A DNA stretch of 64,000 bases from Palsa-504 sp963744005 (GTDB lineage: Bacteria; Actinomycetota; Actinomycetes; Streptosporangiales; Streptosporangiaceae), in NCBI GenBank assembly GCA_963744005.1, contig CAVURU010000002.1, forward strand, positions 124,001 to 188,000, given 5' to 3'. Position numbers and translations under genes: made by a program. Below, piece by piece: positions 24,612 to 33,023 of this stretch. A model generated the notes under the pieces. It saw nothing but the letters and a program-made list of their open reading frames with translations. It had not been told where the DNA came from and searched no databases. The number at the start of each line of letters is the position of its first letter. Position 1 is the first letter of the stretch.

Positions 24612-25199
24612 ATGTCCGGTGCCGAAGGAATGCCCGAAGCAAGCCTTGACGATGTTGTGGCTGAGGGCCTGACGGTGGTGCTAGCGGGGGTCAACCCGCC
24701 GCCTGGGTCGGTTGCGCGCGGGCATAGTTTCGCGACTCCCGGCAATCGCCTGTGGCCGGCCCTTTATCGCTCAGGTTTCACGCCCCGGATACTGCGCCCG
24801 GACGAGGAACGGGATCTGCTGGCTTTCGGAATCGGCATCACCAGCATCGTGCGCAGGCCGACCGCCAGCGTGGCGCAGCTGTCACCAAAGGAACTGGCCG
24901 ACGGAGGCCGGGACCTGGCCGACCGGGTGCGGCAATGGCAGCCTGGCTGGCTGGCGGTTCTCGGTGTGACCGGCTATCGCGCTGCATTCGGCGTCCCCGG
25001 GGCAGTAATCGGCCGACAAGAACGCCTCATCGGCGGGGCGCGAGTGTGGATTCTGCCGAACCCCAGTGGTCGCAACGCCCACTACCCGCCAATTCGGCTC
25101 GCGGCCGAGTTCAGACGGCTGCGAGTCGCGGCCGGGCTCCCCGACTACTCAGCTGGAACCGCCCTGGACCGTCCCCTTCCACTCCGGGCATTGCCCTAA
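24612..25199 (+). CDS. mismatch-specific uracil/thymine DNA glycosylase (MUG-like)
   Basis: A 195-residue member of the uracil-DNA glycosylase superfamily, MUG/TDG branch. The active loop reads VVLAGVNPPPGSVARGHSFATPGNRLWPALYRSGF (about residues 19-53), the family's GINPG...NHFW-type motif in altered form; the second motif is WILPNPSGRNAHYP (about 149-162). These enzymes remove U or T from G mismatches or ethenocytosine. ATG 24612 gives the family N-terminus; a long upstream frame back to 24396 overlaps the sulfotransferase remnant antisense and is not part of it. Confidence 0.82.
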   Translation: MSGAEGMPEASLDDVVAEGLTVVLAGVNPPPGSVARGHSFATPGNRLWPALYRSGFTPRILRPDEERDLLAFGIGITSIVRRPTASVAQLSPKELADGGRDLADRVRQWQPGWLAVLGVTGYRAAFGVPGAVIGRQERLIGGARVWILPNPSGRNAHYPPIRLAAEFRRLRVAAGLPDYSAGTALDRPLPLRALP

Positions 25200-25283
25200 A
25201 TTGGGACAGCCCGTGAGGTATCGGGCGTCCGGCCTGGAGTCTCCAGAACGGATTGAACTACGTGGGCCGGAGGACGGACCCGA

Positions 25284-25946
25284 ATGCTCCCGGTTTCCTT
25301 GATCTTCACCACCGGCGTCGCCAGCGGAGTCAACAGCTACGCGGCAGTGCTGGTACTCGGCTTGCTGGGCAGGTACGGGCACATCGCGGCGATACCGCCG
25401 GTGCTGGAGCACCCGTCGGTCCTGGCCGCTGCGGCTGCGCTGTACATCGGCCAGTTCGTCGTGGGCAAGATTCCCGTGCTCGACTCCGGGTGGGATGTCC
25501 TGCACACCGCATTGCGGCCGGTCGTCGGGGGCGCGATCGGGGCCGTGGTCGCCCAGCACGCCGACGCCAGCTCGGCCGCGACCATCGCGGCGGCGGCGCT
25601 CGGCGGCGGGTCAGCGCTCGCCTCACATGTCGTCAAGACCGGGACGCGGATCGGCATCAATGCGAGTCCTGAACCGTTCAGCAACATGGCTGCCAGCCTG
25701 CTCGAGGACCTCGGCGTGATCGGCATCGTCTCGTTTGCCGTGTTCCACCCGGTCACCGCAGCCGCAATCGCCGCCGTGGCGCTGGCTGTCGGCATGGGCG
25801 TGTTCATGCTCCTGGCCTCGCGGATCCGCCGGAGCTGGCAGCGCCGTCGCGATGCCCGCCGGCCGCAGGGATCCAGTGCGGATCCGCAAGGTCCTGGCCG
25901 TCAGGGCCAGAGCCAGCCGATTCAGCCGGCCGGATTCCGGTCGTAA
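25284..25946 (+). CDS. DUF4126 membrane protein
   Basis: A 220-residue membrane protein of the DUF4126 family: the start VSLIFTTGVASGVNSYAAVLVLGLLGRYGHI, then VVGKIPVLDSGWDVLHTALRPVVGGAIGAVV, and later ASHVVKTGTRIGINASPEPFSNMAASLLEDLGVIGIVSFAV. Function unknown. The C-terminal 30 residues are polar and basic and predicted cytosolic. It is followed 24 bases later by another small membrane protein. Confidence 0.82.
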   Translation: MLPVSLIFTTGVASGVNSYAAVLVLGLLGRYGHIAAIPPVLEHPSVLAAAAALYIGQFVVGKIPVLDSGWDVLHTALRPVVGGAIGAVVAQHADASSAATIAAAALGGGSALASHVVKTGTRIGINASPEPFSNMAASLLEDLGVIGIVSFAVFHPVTAAAIAAVALAVGMGVFMLLASRIRRSWQRRRDARRPQGSSADPQGPGRQGQSQPIQPAGFRS

Positions 25947-25970
25947 CTCCTCGGGACTAGCATCCGCTGC

Positions 25971-26465
25971 GTGGGGTACTCCATCGCAGCCTGGACGAGC
26001 TTCGGCGAGGCACTGGCCGCCGTAGCCGGGGCGCTGACGGGCCTGTTGTTCGTGGCGCTGTCGGTCAAGGCGGAGGCGCTGACCGCGTCACGCGCCCTGG
26101 CCTCCCGCGCCGCCCAGACCCTGGTCTTGTTCATGACCTCCGTGCTCGTCGCGGTCCTGCTCGTCGCCCCGCAGCCGGCCACCGCCATGGGCGCTGAGCT
26201 GCTGGCCGTGGCCGCTGCCTCAGGCCTGTGCCTGCTCGTGCTGGACCGGCGCGCCGGCCACCACAGCGATCAGGCCGTGGCCCATTACATCGAGAGGTTC
26301 TCCCCGAACACGATCACCGCCGTGCTCGTCGGGGTAGCCGGGCTCACCTTCCTTATCAAGGCCGGCGGGGGCTTGTACTGGCTGATACCCGCCACCATGG
26401 CCAGCCTCATCGGCGGCGTGGTCAACGCGTGGCTATTCCTGGTCAGAATGACGAGCGGATCTTAA
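25971..26465 (+). CDS. four-helix hypothetical membrane protein
   Basis: A 164-residue protein starting at GTG 25971 with four or five hydrophobic segments (about 15-30, 48-65, 72-88, 112-128, 134-158). The first loop TGLLFVALSVKAEAL and the C-terminal WLIPATMASLIGGVVNAWLFLV recall actinobacterial proteins of unknown function. No catalytic motif is visible. It is probably co-transcribed with the DUF4126 gene. Confidence 0.65.
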   Translation: MGYSIAAWTSFGEALAAVAGALTGLLFVALSVKAEALTASRALASRAAQTLVLFMTSVLVAVLLVAPQPATAMGAELLAVAAASGLCLLVLDRRAGHHSDQAVAHYIERFSPNTITAVLVGVAGLTFLIKAGGGLYWLIPATMASLIGGVVNAWLFLVRMTSGS

Positions 26466-26482
26466 GCCGCCGGCCAGGCCAG

Positions 26483-26929
26483 TCACGAGCTCGCGGCGCC
26501 CAGTGCCGTGGTGATGTCCTGGACGGCTTCGGCTTCGGCGGGACTCACGCTCTGCCCATCCTCCTTGTGCGCGGCCGCGACCTTGTTCGCCAGGGCCAGG
26601 ACGAAATGCCGGTAGTCGTCGACTTCCCCGGTCGTAGCCTTGCTCTGCAGCAGCGCCACCGCGTCCCGGAGATGCTTCAGGCCGTTTTCCTTGAGTTCGG
26701 CGGGCGAGTGATACCGCGTGTGATCCGCCTGCGGTTTCGCCGCGACGATCTCGTCGAGAAGCTCGCTCTCGCCGTGCTGGCTGCGCGCTTCGGCGTAGGC
26801 CTTCGACATGGCGATCGTTTCGCGGATCGAGCCGCCGCGGGCGGCGGTGACCACGATCAGGCCGGCACTCGGCGGTCCCTCGAGCACCAATTTCCATTCC
26901 TCCGGAGAGAAAGCACCCTTCGACGTCAT
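26483..26929 (-). CDS. conserved hypothetical protein
   Basis: A 148-residue soluble, helix-rich protein: the start FSPEEWKLVLEGPPSAGLIVVTAARGGSIRETIAMSKAYAEAR is well conserved in actinobacteria as I remember the family, followed by ELLDEIVAAKPQADHTRYHS and a C-terminal EVDDYRHFVLALANKVAAAHKEDG resembling the end of tellurite-resistance TerB-like helices. No catalytic residues stand out. Convergent with the membrane gene, 17 bases apart. Function unknown. Confidence 0.72.
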   Translation of the reverse strand: MTSKGAFSPEEWKLVLEGPPSAGLIVVTAARGGSIRETIAMSKAYAEARSQHGESELLDEIVAAKPQADHTRYHSPAELKENGLKHLRDAVALLQSKATTGEVDDYRHFVLALANKVAAAHKEDGQSVSPAEAEAVQDITTALGAASS

Positions 26930-27255
26930 TCCAAGCTCCTCTTCCTGGGCGATGTGACATCACAGCTTAGGCACTGCGGATGAACATGCGGTGGCGATGG
27001 AGGAGCAGAGGTCGACCTTCGCGATCTCGCCGAGGTCAGCGAGGCCTGCCGCCTGCACGACAACGGGCGGACTCGCCATCTCCTCAACGGTGCCAGGCCG
27101 GGTCGGCACCAGGTCAAGAACATGACACGGTTCAGGCGCGTTGGCCGCAGCGCGCGGGCCGTCATGACACGATGTGCGCCGGGCGAAGGGTCATGAGACC
27201 TGGTCGCATTGCTAATTCGCAATTGTGTCGCATCAAACTTGGCTAAGGAGCAGGT
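26930..27255. other. intergenic region between divergent genes, with a palindrome
   Basis: About 325 bases between two divergent genes. TGTGA-CA-TCACA, a perfect 12-base palindrome, lies at 26,953-26,964, close to the start of the 148-residue protein, and may be an operator. An AT-rich stretch at 27,205-27,240 is the likely promoter of the lipoprotein gene. A frame across the middle (EVSEACRLHDNGRTRHLLNG...) has no start signal and no recognised family. Confidence 0.4.
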
Positions 27256-27945
27256 GTGTCTTTCGGGGAAATGATCAGCGGCGGCAGACCCGGGATCCGA
27301 ACCGGGCGGGGTTCAGTGTTCGCGGCGATCGTGGTGTCGGTCGCGGTGGCCGGGCTGACCGCGTGCGGTTCTTCGGGCTCGAGCAGCAGCTCGCAAGCCG
27401 CCGCGTCGGCGACGACGTCGGCCAGCGCGTCGGCGGCCGCGGCCAGCGCCGGGCCCGGCTCTTCGGCGGCGGCCGTCAGCGGGCTCACCGCGGACGGGAC
27501 GAAGCTGACGTATGGGCAGACGGCTCAGGTTGGTTTCAGCTACGGGACGGGCGCGACGACCGGCCCGTACGACCTGACCGTGACGGTCAAGAAGGGCAAG
27601 ATCAGCGACCTGTCCAACTTTGACCTGGACGCGCAGAGCAAGCTGGGCGTGCCGTTCTACGTGACCGAGGTGGTCAAGAACACGGGGAAGGCGGCGGGCA
27701 AGGTGACCGGCTGGGGCGGGGCGCTGACGGTCAAGAACGCGGCCGGGGACGAGATCGACGACATCACGCTGCTGGGCGACTTCCCCACCTGCGAGGGCAA
27801 CCCGCCGGACAGCCTGGCGCCCGGCAGGCAGTTCACCGAGTGCGACGTCTACGTCGCCCCGAGCGGGCAGTCCGTGGCCAGCGTCGCCTTCGAGAACTAC
27901 GACAACACCTCCATGGCGGAGACGACCGTCACCTGGACACCCTGA
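27256..27945 (+). CDS. secreted lipoprotein, DUF4352-like
   Basis: A 229-residue protein. After a basic start, the hydrophobic segment AAIVVSVAVAGL ends in the lipobox LTAC (Cys at about residue 37), followed by the Ser/Ala-rich linker SSSSSQAAASATTSASASA typical of actinobacterial lipoproteins. The rest is an Ig-like beta domain (LTYGQTAQVGFSYG, VPFYVTEVVKNTGKAAG, DFPTCEGNPPDSLAPGRQFTECDVYVAPSGQSV) with a likely disulfide between the two Cys. It resembles DUF4352-type proteins that display a telokin-like domain. AAGGAG precedes GTG 27256. Confidence 0.78.
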   Translation: MSFGEMISGGRPGIRTGRGSVFAAIVVSVAVAGLTACGSSGSSSSSQAAASATTSASASAAAASAGPGSSAAAVSGLTADGTKLTYGQTAQVGFSYGTGATTGPYDLTVTVKKGKISDLSNFDLDAQSKLGVPFYVTEVVKNTGKAAGKVTGWGGALTVKNAAGDEIDDITLLGDFPTCEGNPPDSLAPGRQFTECDVYVAPSGQSVASVAFENYDNTSMAETTVTWTP

Positions 27946-27946
27946 C

Positions 27947-29635
27947 CTAGGGCCGCAGCACGGGCAGGCCGAGCACCGTCCCGCGGTGGTCGATCTCGAT
28001 GTCCACCGGGATCAGGCTGGTGGACGTCGGGATCTGCTCGGCGGTGCCGGTGTTGCGGGCCCAGCGGGGGTGGGCGCCGCCGGAGACCTGGACGCGGAGG
28101 CGGTGGCCGGCGGCGAAACGGTGCGCCGTCGAGCTCATCGGGACCTCGATCTCGGTCCAGCCGTCCGCATCGGCGGGCCGCGTGCCGTCCAGCCGCAGCA
28201 GCCCGTCGCAGATGTTCCACGACCGGCCCTTCTCGTCGACGTCGCAGAGCCGGGCGAAAACGTCGAAGTGCGGCCGGCTGCCGCGGACCCGGAGCCGGAG
28301 GCTCACCGGGCCGATGACCTCCTGCGCCGCGGCCAGGACCGGCCCGGTGAAGGTCAGGACGTCGGCGCGCGCCTCCAGCTTGCGGTTGCCCCGCGGGCCG
28401 AAGCCGTTACTGTCCATCCGCGGGCCGCCGACCGCGGGCGTCGGATCGCGCGGGTCGTAGCGGAAGGACGACGCGCCCTCCCCCGGCGCGTCCGCGAGGG
28501 TGCCGCCGGCGTCCAGGTGCCAGGACTGCGCGGCGGCACCGGGCGGCGGCCAGTCAGCCAGGTCACGCCACTGGCCCGGGCCGCCGGTCTCGCCGACGTG
28601 GACCCGCACGGGGGTCGGGCCGGGGATCTCGCCGGTCCCGTCCAGGTTCGCCCGCAGCCACGTGAGCGCCTCCCCGGCGATGACCGGCATGGCCTTGCTG
28701 AACCCGGACGTGTGGTTCCACGGCCCGACGACCAGCCGGACGGGGCGCCCGGCCTGGCGGAGCCGGCGGTAGCTGTCCAGCGTCTGGTCGATGACGACGT
28801 CGTACCAGCCGCCGAGCAGGTGAACCGGCGGAGCGGCCGCGATGTCCGGGTGGGCCCGCCGGGGCTCCCAGTACGGGTCATCCCCGGCCGGGTGGGCCAG
28901 CCAGTCCTCGAGATAGCCGACCCGCTGACCGAAGGCCTGCTGGTAGGCGGGCACGAACGGCGCCGCGCGGGTTACCTTCCGGTGGGTGAACGCCAGCCGC
29001 AGGATCGCGCCCAGGAGCGCGCGGAAACCCTTCTGCTGGGACAGCATGGCGGCCACCCCGGTGAGCGTGGCCTCCATCGCGAAGGCGCCGCCGGGGTAGA
29101 GGAACCCGTAGAAGTCATCGGCGCTGACCTGGACGATCATCGCCTCGAGCTCGGGCGGCGGGCTGCTGGCCAGGGCCCACTGGGTGAACCCGAGGTAGCT
29201 CGCGCCGATGGTGCCCAGCGAGCCGCTGAACCAGGGCTGCGCACGCAGCCAGGCGACCGTCGCCTGGGCGTCGGCCGCCTCGTCGGTGAACGGCTCGAAG
29301 GTGCCGCCCGACCCGCCGGTGCCGCGGGTGCTCTGCAGCACGACGTGGTAGCCCTGCTCGGCGAACAGGCCCCCGTACATGAAGTCGTAGGGGAAGCCGC
29401 GCCCGTACGGGGTGCGGACCAGGAGGGCGGGCCGCGGCTCGGCGGTCCGCGGCAGGTACCGGTCAGCGACCTGGTACGTCCCGTCCGGCATGGGGATCCG
29501 GATCCCCCGCTCCAGGGCCACGGCGTAGGCGGGCGCAGGCAGCCCGCGGCGAGACCGCCGGGTGAAGTGCCGCACGTGCCAGGGCAGCTTCGCGGCCCGT
29601 CCCGTCGGCAGCTGCTGAATCACGTCCTGGGCCAT
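27947..29635 (-). CDS. CocE/NonD family acyl hydrolase
   Basis: A 562-residue X-Pro dipeptidyl-peptidase-like hydrolase, the family of cocaine esterase and glutaryl-7-ACA acylase. The start MPDGTYQVADRYLPR...LLVRTPYGRG, the nucleophile elbow GTIGASYLGFTQW (Ser about 143), the acid in HLLGGWYDVVIDQTL (Asp about 275) and the His in VVGPWNHTSGF are present. The C-terminal jelly-roll (PVSLRLRVRG...VSGGAHPRWARNTGT) is complete. ATG 29635 has GGGGAG upstream; an alternative GTG adds six residues. It is divergent from a TetR gene with a palindrome between. Confidence 0.9.
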   Translation of the reverse strand: MAQDVIQQLPTGRAAKLPWHVRHFTRRSRRGLPAPAYAVALERGIRIPMPDGTYQVADRYLPRTAEPRPALLVRTPYGRGFPYDFMYGGLFAEQGYHVVLQSTRGTGGSGGTFEPFTDEAADAQATVAWLRAQPWFSGSLGTIGASYLGFTQWALASSPPPELEAMIVQVSADDFYGFLYPGGAFAMEATLTGVAAMLSQQKGFRALLGAILRLAFTHRKVTRAAPFVPAYQQAFGQRVGYLEDWLAHPAGDDPYWEPRRAHPDIAAAPPVHLLGGWYDVVIDQTLDSYRRLRQAGRPVRLVVGPWNHTSGFSKAMPVIAGEALTWLRANLDGTGEIPGPTPVRVHVGETGGPGQWRDLADWPPPGAAAQSWHLDAGGTLADAPGEGASSFRYDPRDPTPAVGGPRMDSNGFGPRGNRKLEARADVLTFTGPVLAAAQEVIGPVSLRLRVRGSRPHFDVFARLCDVDEKGRSWNICDGLLRLDGTRPADADGWTEIEVPMSSTAHRFAAGHRLRVQVSGGAHPRWARNTGTAEQIPTSTSLIPVDIEIDHRGTVLGLPVLRP

Positions 29636-29660
29636 AACCGGCTCCCCTCGCACGGCCTAC

Positions 29661-29681
29661 TTTGCGTACATCGTTCGCAAA
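29661..29681. promoter_or_regulatory. TetR operator between CocE hydrolase and TetR genes
   Basis: TTTGCG (29661-29666), nine bases, CGCAAA (29676-29681). Inner positions AC and GT are also symmetric, making a 21-base imperfect palindrome of the size bound by TetR dimers. It sits 26 bases from one start and 48 from the other. Confidence 0.65.
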
Positions 29682-29728
29682 TAGAGCATACTAGATTGGG
29701 AACGGCGATCGCAAAGGGGAGGCAGGAC

Positions 29729-30433
29729 ATGACGACGGCCGAACGGCCGGCCACGGCCAGCATCTGGATGCGCCCGGAGCGGTCCGCGGCCGGCCGCCCC
29801 GCGCAGTGGAGCCGGGCCGAGATCACCGAGGCCGCACTGCGGATCGCCGACGCCGAGGGCCTGGACGCGGTCTCGATGCGGCGCGTGGCAGCCGAGCTCG
29901 GCACCGGCGCGGCCTCGCTATACCGCTACGTCGACACCCGCGAGGATCTCCTGGACCTGATGACCGATGCCACCAGCGCCGAGTACGACCCCGCTCCGCC
30001 CAGCGGGGACTGGCTGGCCGACCTCATCGCCTTCGGGGAGCAGGCCCGGGGCATCTTCCGCGGCCACCGCTGGCTGGCCGGCCTGATCATGAACCGCCCG
30101 GTCATCGGCCCGAACGGGATCGGCCTGATCGAGCACTTCCTCAGCCTGCTGCAGGGCCACCCGGCCAGCCTGGAAGCCAAAATGGAAGCGTTCGGGATGC
30201 TGAACGGGATCACCGCGGCCTTCGTCCTGCAGGAACAGGCCGATCCCGGCCTGCAGGCGCGCAACCTCACCTATCTCGGCCACGCCCTGGCCTCCGGTGA
30301 GCACCCGCGCCTGACGTCGCTGCTGGCCCCGCAGGAAGAAGTAACGCCGCCCGGGGAACTCGCCGACCGCTACCCGGACCTCATCGGCCGCGTCCTGACC
30401 GGCCTGCTGGGCCCCGACGAGGCCCGGCCATGA
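29729..30433 (+). CDS. TetR family regulator
   Basis: A 234-residue TetR protein with GGGGAGG before ATG 29729. The helix-turn-helix is at about residues 31-78 (EITEAALRIADAEGLDAVSMRRVAAELGTGAASLYRYVDTREDLLDLM), followed by the large C-terminal domain of the TetR_C_1 type. It probably represses the divergent CocE hydrolase. The very long in-frame extension back to 27,986 is the antisense of that hydrolase and not a gene. Confidence 0.87.
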   Translation: MTTAERPATASIWMRPERSAAGRPAQWSRAEITEAALRIADAEGLDAVSMRRVAAELGTGAASLYRYVDTREDLLDLMTDATSAEYDPAPPSGDWLADLIAFGEQARGIFRGHRWLAGLIMNRPVIGPNGIGLIEHFLSLLQGHPASLEAKMEAFGMLNGITAAFVLQEQADPGLQARNLTYLGHALASGEHPRLTSLLAPQEEVTPPGELADRYPDLIGRVLTGLLGPDEARP

Positions 30434-30440
30434 CGGCCTG

Positions 30441-30692
30441 CTAGGCAGGGTCCTTCGGGGCAGGCAATCCGGCCAGCCGGCAGCGCCAGAGCAGGGACGC
30501 CACCGTGCGGTAGGTCGGATCGTCCTGCTCGGCCAGCCACCCCAGGACCTTGTCGTCGAAGGGAGAGGTCTCCACGCCGTCCAGCACGGTGAAGAGCACG
30601 TCGAGGCGGATGTCGGGTGTCTCGGGACGGCCCGGCGGCTCAGCGTCCAGGGGCCCGTCCGAGAGCTGCGTGCTGAATGACGATGGCGGCAT
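30441..30692 (-). CDS. small hypothetical protein, tandem paralogue 1
   Basis: An 83-residue protein (start uncertain; GTG 30722 is an alternative). It is a paralogue of the next gene: RLDVLFTVLDGVETSPFDDKVLGWLAEQDDPTYRTVASLLWRCR aligns with RLEAIKAVLQGIPTGAYDDQVITWLSNQDDPTAKALLGLMWRCR, sharing the DD...W L...QDDPT...L.WRCR pattern, with the same Pro-rich N-terminus. The family is unknown to me; a short helical domain of about 50 residues. Confidence 0.6.
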   Translation of the reverse strand: MPPSSFSTQLSDGPLDAEPPGRPETPDIRLDVLFTVLDGVETSPFDDKVLGWLAEQDDPTYRTVASLLWRCRLAGLPAPKDPA

Positions 30693-30752
30693 GCCAGCAT
30701 CGTCCGCGATAACGCCGGGCACCGCAAGGTGCAGCCCGGCCCGCGGGACGTC

Positions 30753-30974
30753 TTACAGGGGTGTCTCCCGGCAGCGCCACATGAGGCCGAGCAGTGCCTT
30801 GGCCGTCGGGTCGTCCTGGTTGCTTAGCCAGGTGATGACCTGGTCGTCGTAGGCGCCAGTGGGGATGCCCTGAAGTACCGCTTTGATGGCTTCCAGCCGG
30901 ACTTCCGGGGGCGCGGACCCCGGCGGGGCGAAGAGCAGCGAGCGAGCGGGAACGTACTCGTGTGGCGGCCGCAT
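30753..30974 (-). CDS. small hypothetical protein, tandem paralogue 2
   Basis: A 73-residue protein with AGGGAG eight bases before ATG 30974 (a GTG and ATG two and three codons earlier are also possible). The body (RLEAIKAVLQGIPTGAYDDQVITWLSNQDDPTAKALLGLMWRCR) is the paralogue of the protein encoded 60 bases further on. The tandem arrangement points to a local duplication. Likely a helical adaptor; no function known. Confidence 0.62.
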   Translation of the reverse strand: MRPPHEYVPARSLLFAPPGSAPPEVRLEAIKAVLQGIPTGAYDDQVITWLSNQDDPTAKALLGLMWRCRETPL

Positions 30975-30996
30975 GGTCATCACTCCCTTTTGGTCA

Positions 30997-32052
30997 TCAT
31001 CGTAACGCGGCGGTCATCTGCGGTATCCGGTCCCTGATGGCCTGCAGCTCCGCCTCGCTGGAGATGCCCTGGAAGTCATAGCGGGGCGTGTACGGCCGTT
31101 GGAGGGCAGCGAGCTCCGCCTCGGTCAGGTCAAGGTCGAGTGAGGCGGCCGCCTCGTCGATCTGGCCGATCGTGTTGGCCCCGACGAGCGGCGCGATGAC
31201 GACCGGTTTGCTGTGCAGCCAGGCGAGGGCCACCTGAGCCCGGCTGACGCCGCGTCCGGCCGCGACCGTGCCGACGGCGTCGATGATCGCGTGGTCGCTG
31301 TCGGCGCTGAGCGGGGTGTACAGCAGGTCCGCGTAGGACCCGTCCGTTTCGGCCCGCGCGGTCGAATTCGCCGCTTCCCACGGGCGAGCCAGCCGCCCGC
31401 GGGCCAGCGGGCTCCAGATGATGGCGCCGACCCCTTCATCCAGGCACAGCGGGATCATCTCCCGCTCTTCTTCGCGGGCCAGCAGGTTGTAGTGGTCCTG
31501 CATCGAGACGAACCTGGCCCAGCCGTGCTCGCGCTGGAGATGCAGGGCCTTGGCGAACTCCCAGGCGTGCATCGAGGAGGCACCGAGATACCGGACCTTC
31601 CCGGCCTTGACCAGGTCGTGGAGGGCTTCCAGGGTTTCCGCGAGCGGGGTGCCAGGATCGTTCCGGTGAATCTGGTAAAGGTCGATGTAGTCGGTGCCGA
31701 GCCGGCCCAGGCTGTGCTCGACCTCGGTCATGATCGCCTTGCGGGACAGCCCCCGGCCGTTCGGGCCCGGCCGCATCGGGTGGCGCAGCTTGGTGGCGAT
31801 CACCACCTCGTCCCGGTCTGCGAAGTCGCGCAGCGCGCGGCCGAGGATCTCCTCGCTGGAGCCGGCCGAGTACAGGTTGGCCGTGTCGAAGAAGTTGATC
31901 CCGGCCTCGAGGGCGTGCCTGATGAGCGGGCGGCTGGTCTCCTCATCCAGCGACCAGGCCGGGTGGCCGCGGCCGGGGTCGCCGTAGGTCATCGCGCCGA
32001 TGGCGATCGGGGACACGTCCAGGCCGGTGGCTCCCAGCTTGATGTACCGCAC
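30997..32052 (-). CDS. aldo/keto reductase
   Basis: A 351-residue AKR, family AKR11-like (MRYIKLGATGLDVSPIAIGAMTYG start). The tetrad is Asp56 and Tyr61 (INFFDTANLY), Lys88 (VIATKL) and His129 (LYQIHRND). It keeps EAVVAAR-like barrel features (RGRLARPWEAANST, VVIAPLVGANTIGQIDEAAASL). It lies divergent from a TetR gene with twin operators between, so it is a regulated detoxifying reductase. Confidence 0.9.
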   Translation of the reverse strand: MRYIKLGATGLDVSPIAIGAMTYGDPGRGHPAWSLDEETSRPLIRHALEAGINFFDTANLYSAGSSEEILGRALRDFADRDEVVIATKLRHPMRPGPNGRGLSRKAIMTEVEHSLGRLGTDYIDLYQIHRNDPGTPLAETLEALHDLVKAGKVRYLGASSMHAWEFAKALHLQREHGWARFVSMQDHYNLLAREEEREMIPLCLDEGVGAIIWSPLARGRLARPWEAANSTARAETDGSYADLLYTPLSADSDHAIIDAVGTVAAGRGVSRAQVALAWLHSKPVVIAPLVGANTIGQIDEAAASLDLDLTEAELAALQRPYTPRYDFQGISSEAELQAIRDRIPQMTAALR

Positions 32053-32070
32053 GATGCTCCTCTATGGTTT

Positions 32071-32107
32071 CGGAGAGTTCTCCGCATAGATTAGTGGAGA
32101 ACTCTCC
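32071..32107. promoter_or_regulatory. twin TetR operators between AKR and TetR genes
   Basis: CGGAGAGTTCTCCG (32071-32084) and GGAGAACTCTCC (32096-32107), each palindromic and each the reverse complement of the other, with centres about 24 bases apart. Two TetR dimers could bind one face here. Seen in sequence. Confidence 0.7.
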
Positions 32108-32128
32108 GGATAGCAAGGAGGAAGCGGA

Positions 32129-32674
32129 ATGGTCCGCGCCGACGCTCGCGAGAACCGGGCCCGCATCCTGGAGGCCGCGCGCCAGGCCCTGGCCGGGGAC
32201 GGCGGCACCTCGATGAACCAGATCGCCCAGCGGGCCGGCGTCGGGCCGGGCACCCTGTACCGCAACTTCCCGACCCGCGAGGCGCTCGTCCTGGCCGTCT
32301 ACCAGCTCGAGGTCGACCAGCTCGTCGACTCGGTGCCGGGCCTGCTGGCCGCGCTCCCCCCGCTCGAGGCCCTGCGGCGCTGGACCACCGACCTGGTGAG
32401 CGCGATGCGGAAGAAACACGGGCTGGGCGACGCGCTCAGCCCCGGCGCCCAGCGGTCGATCACCGAACGCACTTACGACCCGGTCATCGCCGCCATCACC
32501 CAGCTCCTGGAGGCAGGCCAGCGTGACGGCACCATCCGCGCCGACGCCGACCCGCGCGACTTCCTCCAGCTCACCGGGGCCCTGTGGCGCGCCGCATCGG
32601 GACCTGAAGACCGGTCGCAGCCCATGCTGGCCCTGATCCTCGACGGACTCGCGGGCGCCCCGGCCCGGGCTTAA
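32129..32674 (+). CDS. TetR family regulator
   Basis: A 181-residue TetR protein of the AcrR/KstR2-like size class. The helix-turn-helix is residues 5-51 (RENRARILEAARQALAGDGGTSMNQIAQRAGVGPGTLYRNFPTREALVLAVY). AAGGAGGAAG precedes ATG. It probably represses the divergent AKR gene. The C-terminal domain is helical with no family signature. Confidence 0.88.
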   Translation: MVRADARENRARILEAARQALAGDGGTSMNQIAQRAGVGPGTLYRNFPTREALVLAVYQLEVDQLVDSVPGLLAALPPLEALRRWTTDLVSAMRKKHGLGDALSPGAQRSITERTYDPVIAAITQLLEAGQRDGTIRADADPRDFLQLTGALWRAASGPEDRSQPMLALILDGLAGAPARA

Positions 32675-32706
32675 GACCTGGACAGCGAGCCCGCGCGCAG
32701 CGAAGG

Positions 32707-33012
32707 CTAGCTCGCCGCGCTGAGCGGGCGGATGCCGTCAAGGACCGCGCCCAGGCGGTCCTTCTCGGACTCGAGGTCGTAACGGCCTTGCAGGTTCAGC
32801 CAGAACCGCTCGGAGGTGCCGAAGTACCGGGACAGCCGTAGCGCAGTATCGGCCGTGATGCGCCGCTGGCCGTGGACGATTTCATTTATCCGGCGAGCCG
32901 GCACATCGACCGCCTTGGCGAGCTGATACTGGCTCACGCCCAGCGGGATGAGAAATTCCTCCTGCAGGATCTCTCCCGGGTGCACCGGAGGCATAACCGT
33001 GTATTCCGCCAC
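32707..33012 (-). CDS. higA: HigA-type antitoxin
   Basis: A 101-residue XRE antitoxin. VHPGEILQEEFLIPLGVSQYQLAKAVDVPARRINEIVHGQRRITADTALRLSRYFGTSERFWLNLQGRYDLE is the HigA signature (the helix-turn-helix ending in RRINEIVHGQRRIT). It is located 11 bases after the toxin gene, i.e. toxin first, as in HigBA pairs. The pair is autoregulated through the palindromes at 33,316-33,349. Confidence 0.9.
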   Translation of the reverse strand: MAEYTVMPPVHPGEILQEEFLIPLGVSQYQLAKAVDVPARRINEIVHGQRRITADTALRLSRYFGTSERFWLNLQGRYDLESEKDRLGAVLDGIRPLSAAS

Positions 33013-33023
33013 TGGTTCCTCCT

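Noticed and set aside
26980..27246. A short basic plus-strand frame in the gap before the lipoprotein
   Set aside because: No ribosome site or recognisable family; kept only as part of the intergenic description.
27986..29728. A very long in-frame plus-strand extension (815 residues in total with the TetR gene)
   Set aside because: It is the antisense of the CocE hydrolase and is open only because of high GC; the TetR start at 29,729 has a clear ribosome site.
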